Below, one piece after another: positions 35,776 to 35,795 of a stretch of 35,795 bases of DNA. The position numbers were made by a program, and so were the translations under genes. The stretch is from Apostichopus parvimensis (lineage: Eukaryota > Echinodermata > Holothuroidea > Aspidochirotida > Stichopodidae). Location: contig KN882935.1 in assembly GCA_000934455.1 (NCBI GenBank), positions 35,776-71,570 on the forward strand, given 5' to 3'. How positions within the stretch are numbered: position 1 is the stretch's first letter; every line of letters begins with the position of its first letter. The notes below the pieces were generated by a model. That model was not told where the DNA came from. It did no database searches and worked only from the letters and a program-made list of their open reading frames with translations.

Positions 35776-35795
35776 GTAAGTTACATCATAGTGTG

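Noticed and set aside
1..35795. CRISPR arrays, tRNA/rRNA genes, bacterial operons or virus-derived genes
   Set aside because: No regularly spaced identical repeats, no tRNA B-box or cloverleaf seen, no rRNA, and the genes are spliced eukaryotic ones. The only reverse-transcriptase remnant is a dead LINE tail.

Overview
The window is animal nuclear DNA: AT-rich, with GT-AG introns, multi-exon genes, non-autonomous DNA transposons, a decayed LINE and a 50-base assembly gap. Three protein-coding genes can be rebuilt with intact frames across every splice junction. They are RSPH3 (radial spoke protein 3, minus strand, 6871-10665), a mitochondrial FDX1/adrenodoxin-type ferredoxin (plus strand, 16347-19615), and the first two coding exons of a single ezrin/radixin/moesin (ERM) gene (plus strand, 30203-35775, running off the right edge). 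A cilium gene, intron-rich structure and this gene set point to a metazoan. The linkage pattern and repeat style suggest an invertebrate deuterostome, probably an echinoderm and perhaps a sea cucumber. That species-level guess is an impression, not a proof.

Layout. 1-6870: no supported gene; CpG-richer DNA near the left end, homopolymer C and G tracts, one inverted repeat. 6871-10665 (candidate 5' UTR exon out to 11270): RSPH3, seven coding exons, with two local tandem duplications in its introns. 11271-16346: intergenic, holding two MITE-like elements, a 5'-truncated frameshifted CR1/L2-type LINE and a T-poor low-complexity block touching the ferredoxin start. 16347-20422: the ferredoxin gene, with four exons, a 20-bp minisatellite in intron 1 and a hAT-like MITE in the 3' UTR. 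20423-30114: mostly non-coding; a TATA/Inr/splice-donor cluster at 23601-23657 may be the ERM promoter, followed by a near-identical 1.74-kb duplicate pair separated only by the N gap, very probably an assembly artefact. 30115-35775: start of the ERM gene, with a 5.5-kb intron carrying a second copy of the TTAA-flanked MITE and a 58-bp tandem repeat.

The three genes share no pathway: axoneme, mitochondrial electron transfer, and membrane-actin linkage. Their adjacency is the most interesting feature. In human, RSPH3 lies near EZR (6q25.3) and FDX1 lies near RDX (11q22.3), so the order RSPH3-FDX1-ERM looks like the linkage that existed before the vertebrate genome duplications. I found no CRISPR, tRNA or rRNA, and no evidence of a new biochemical system.
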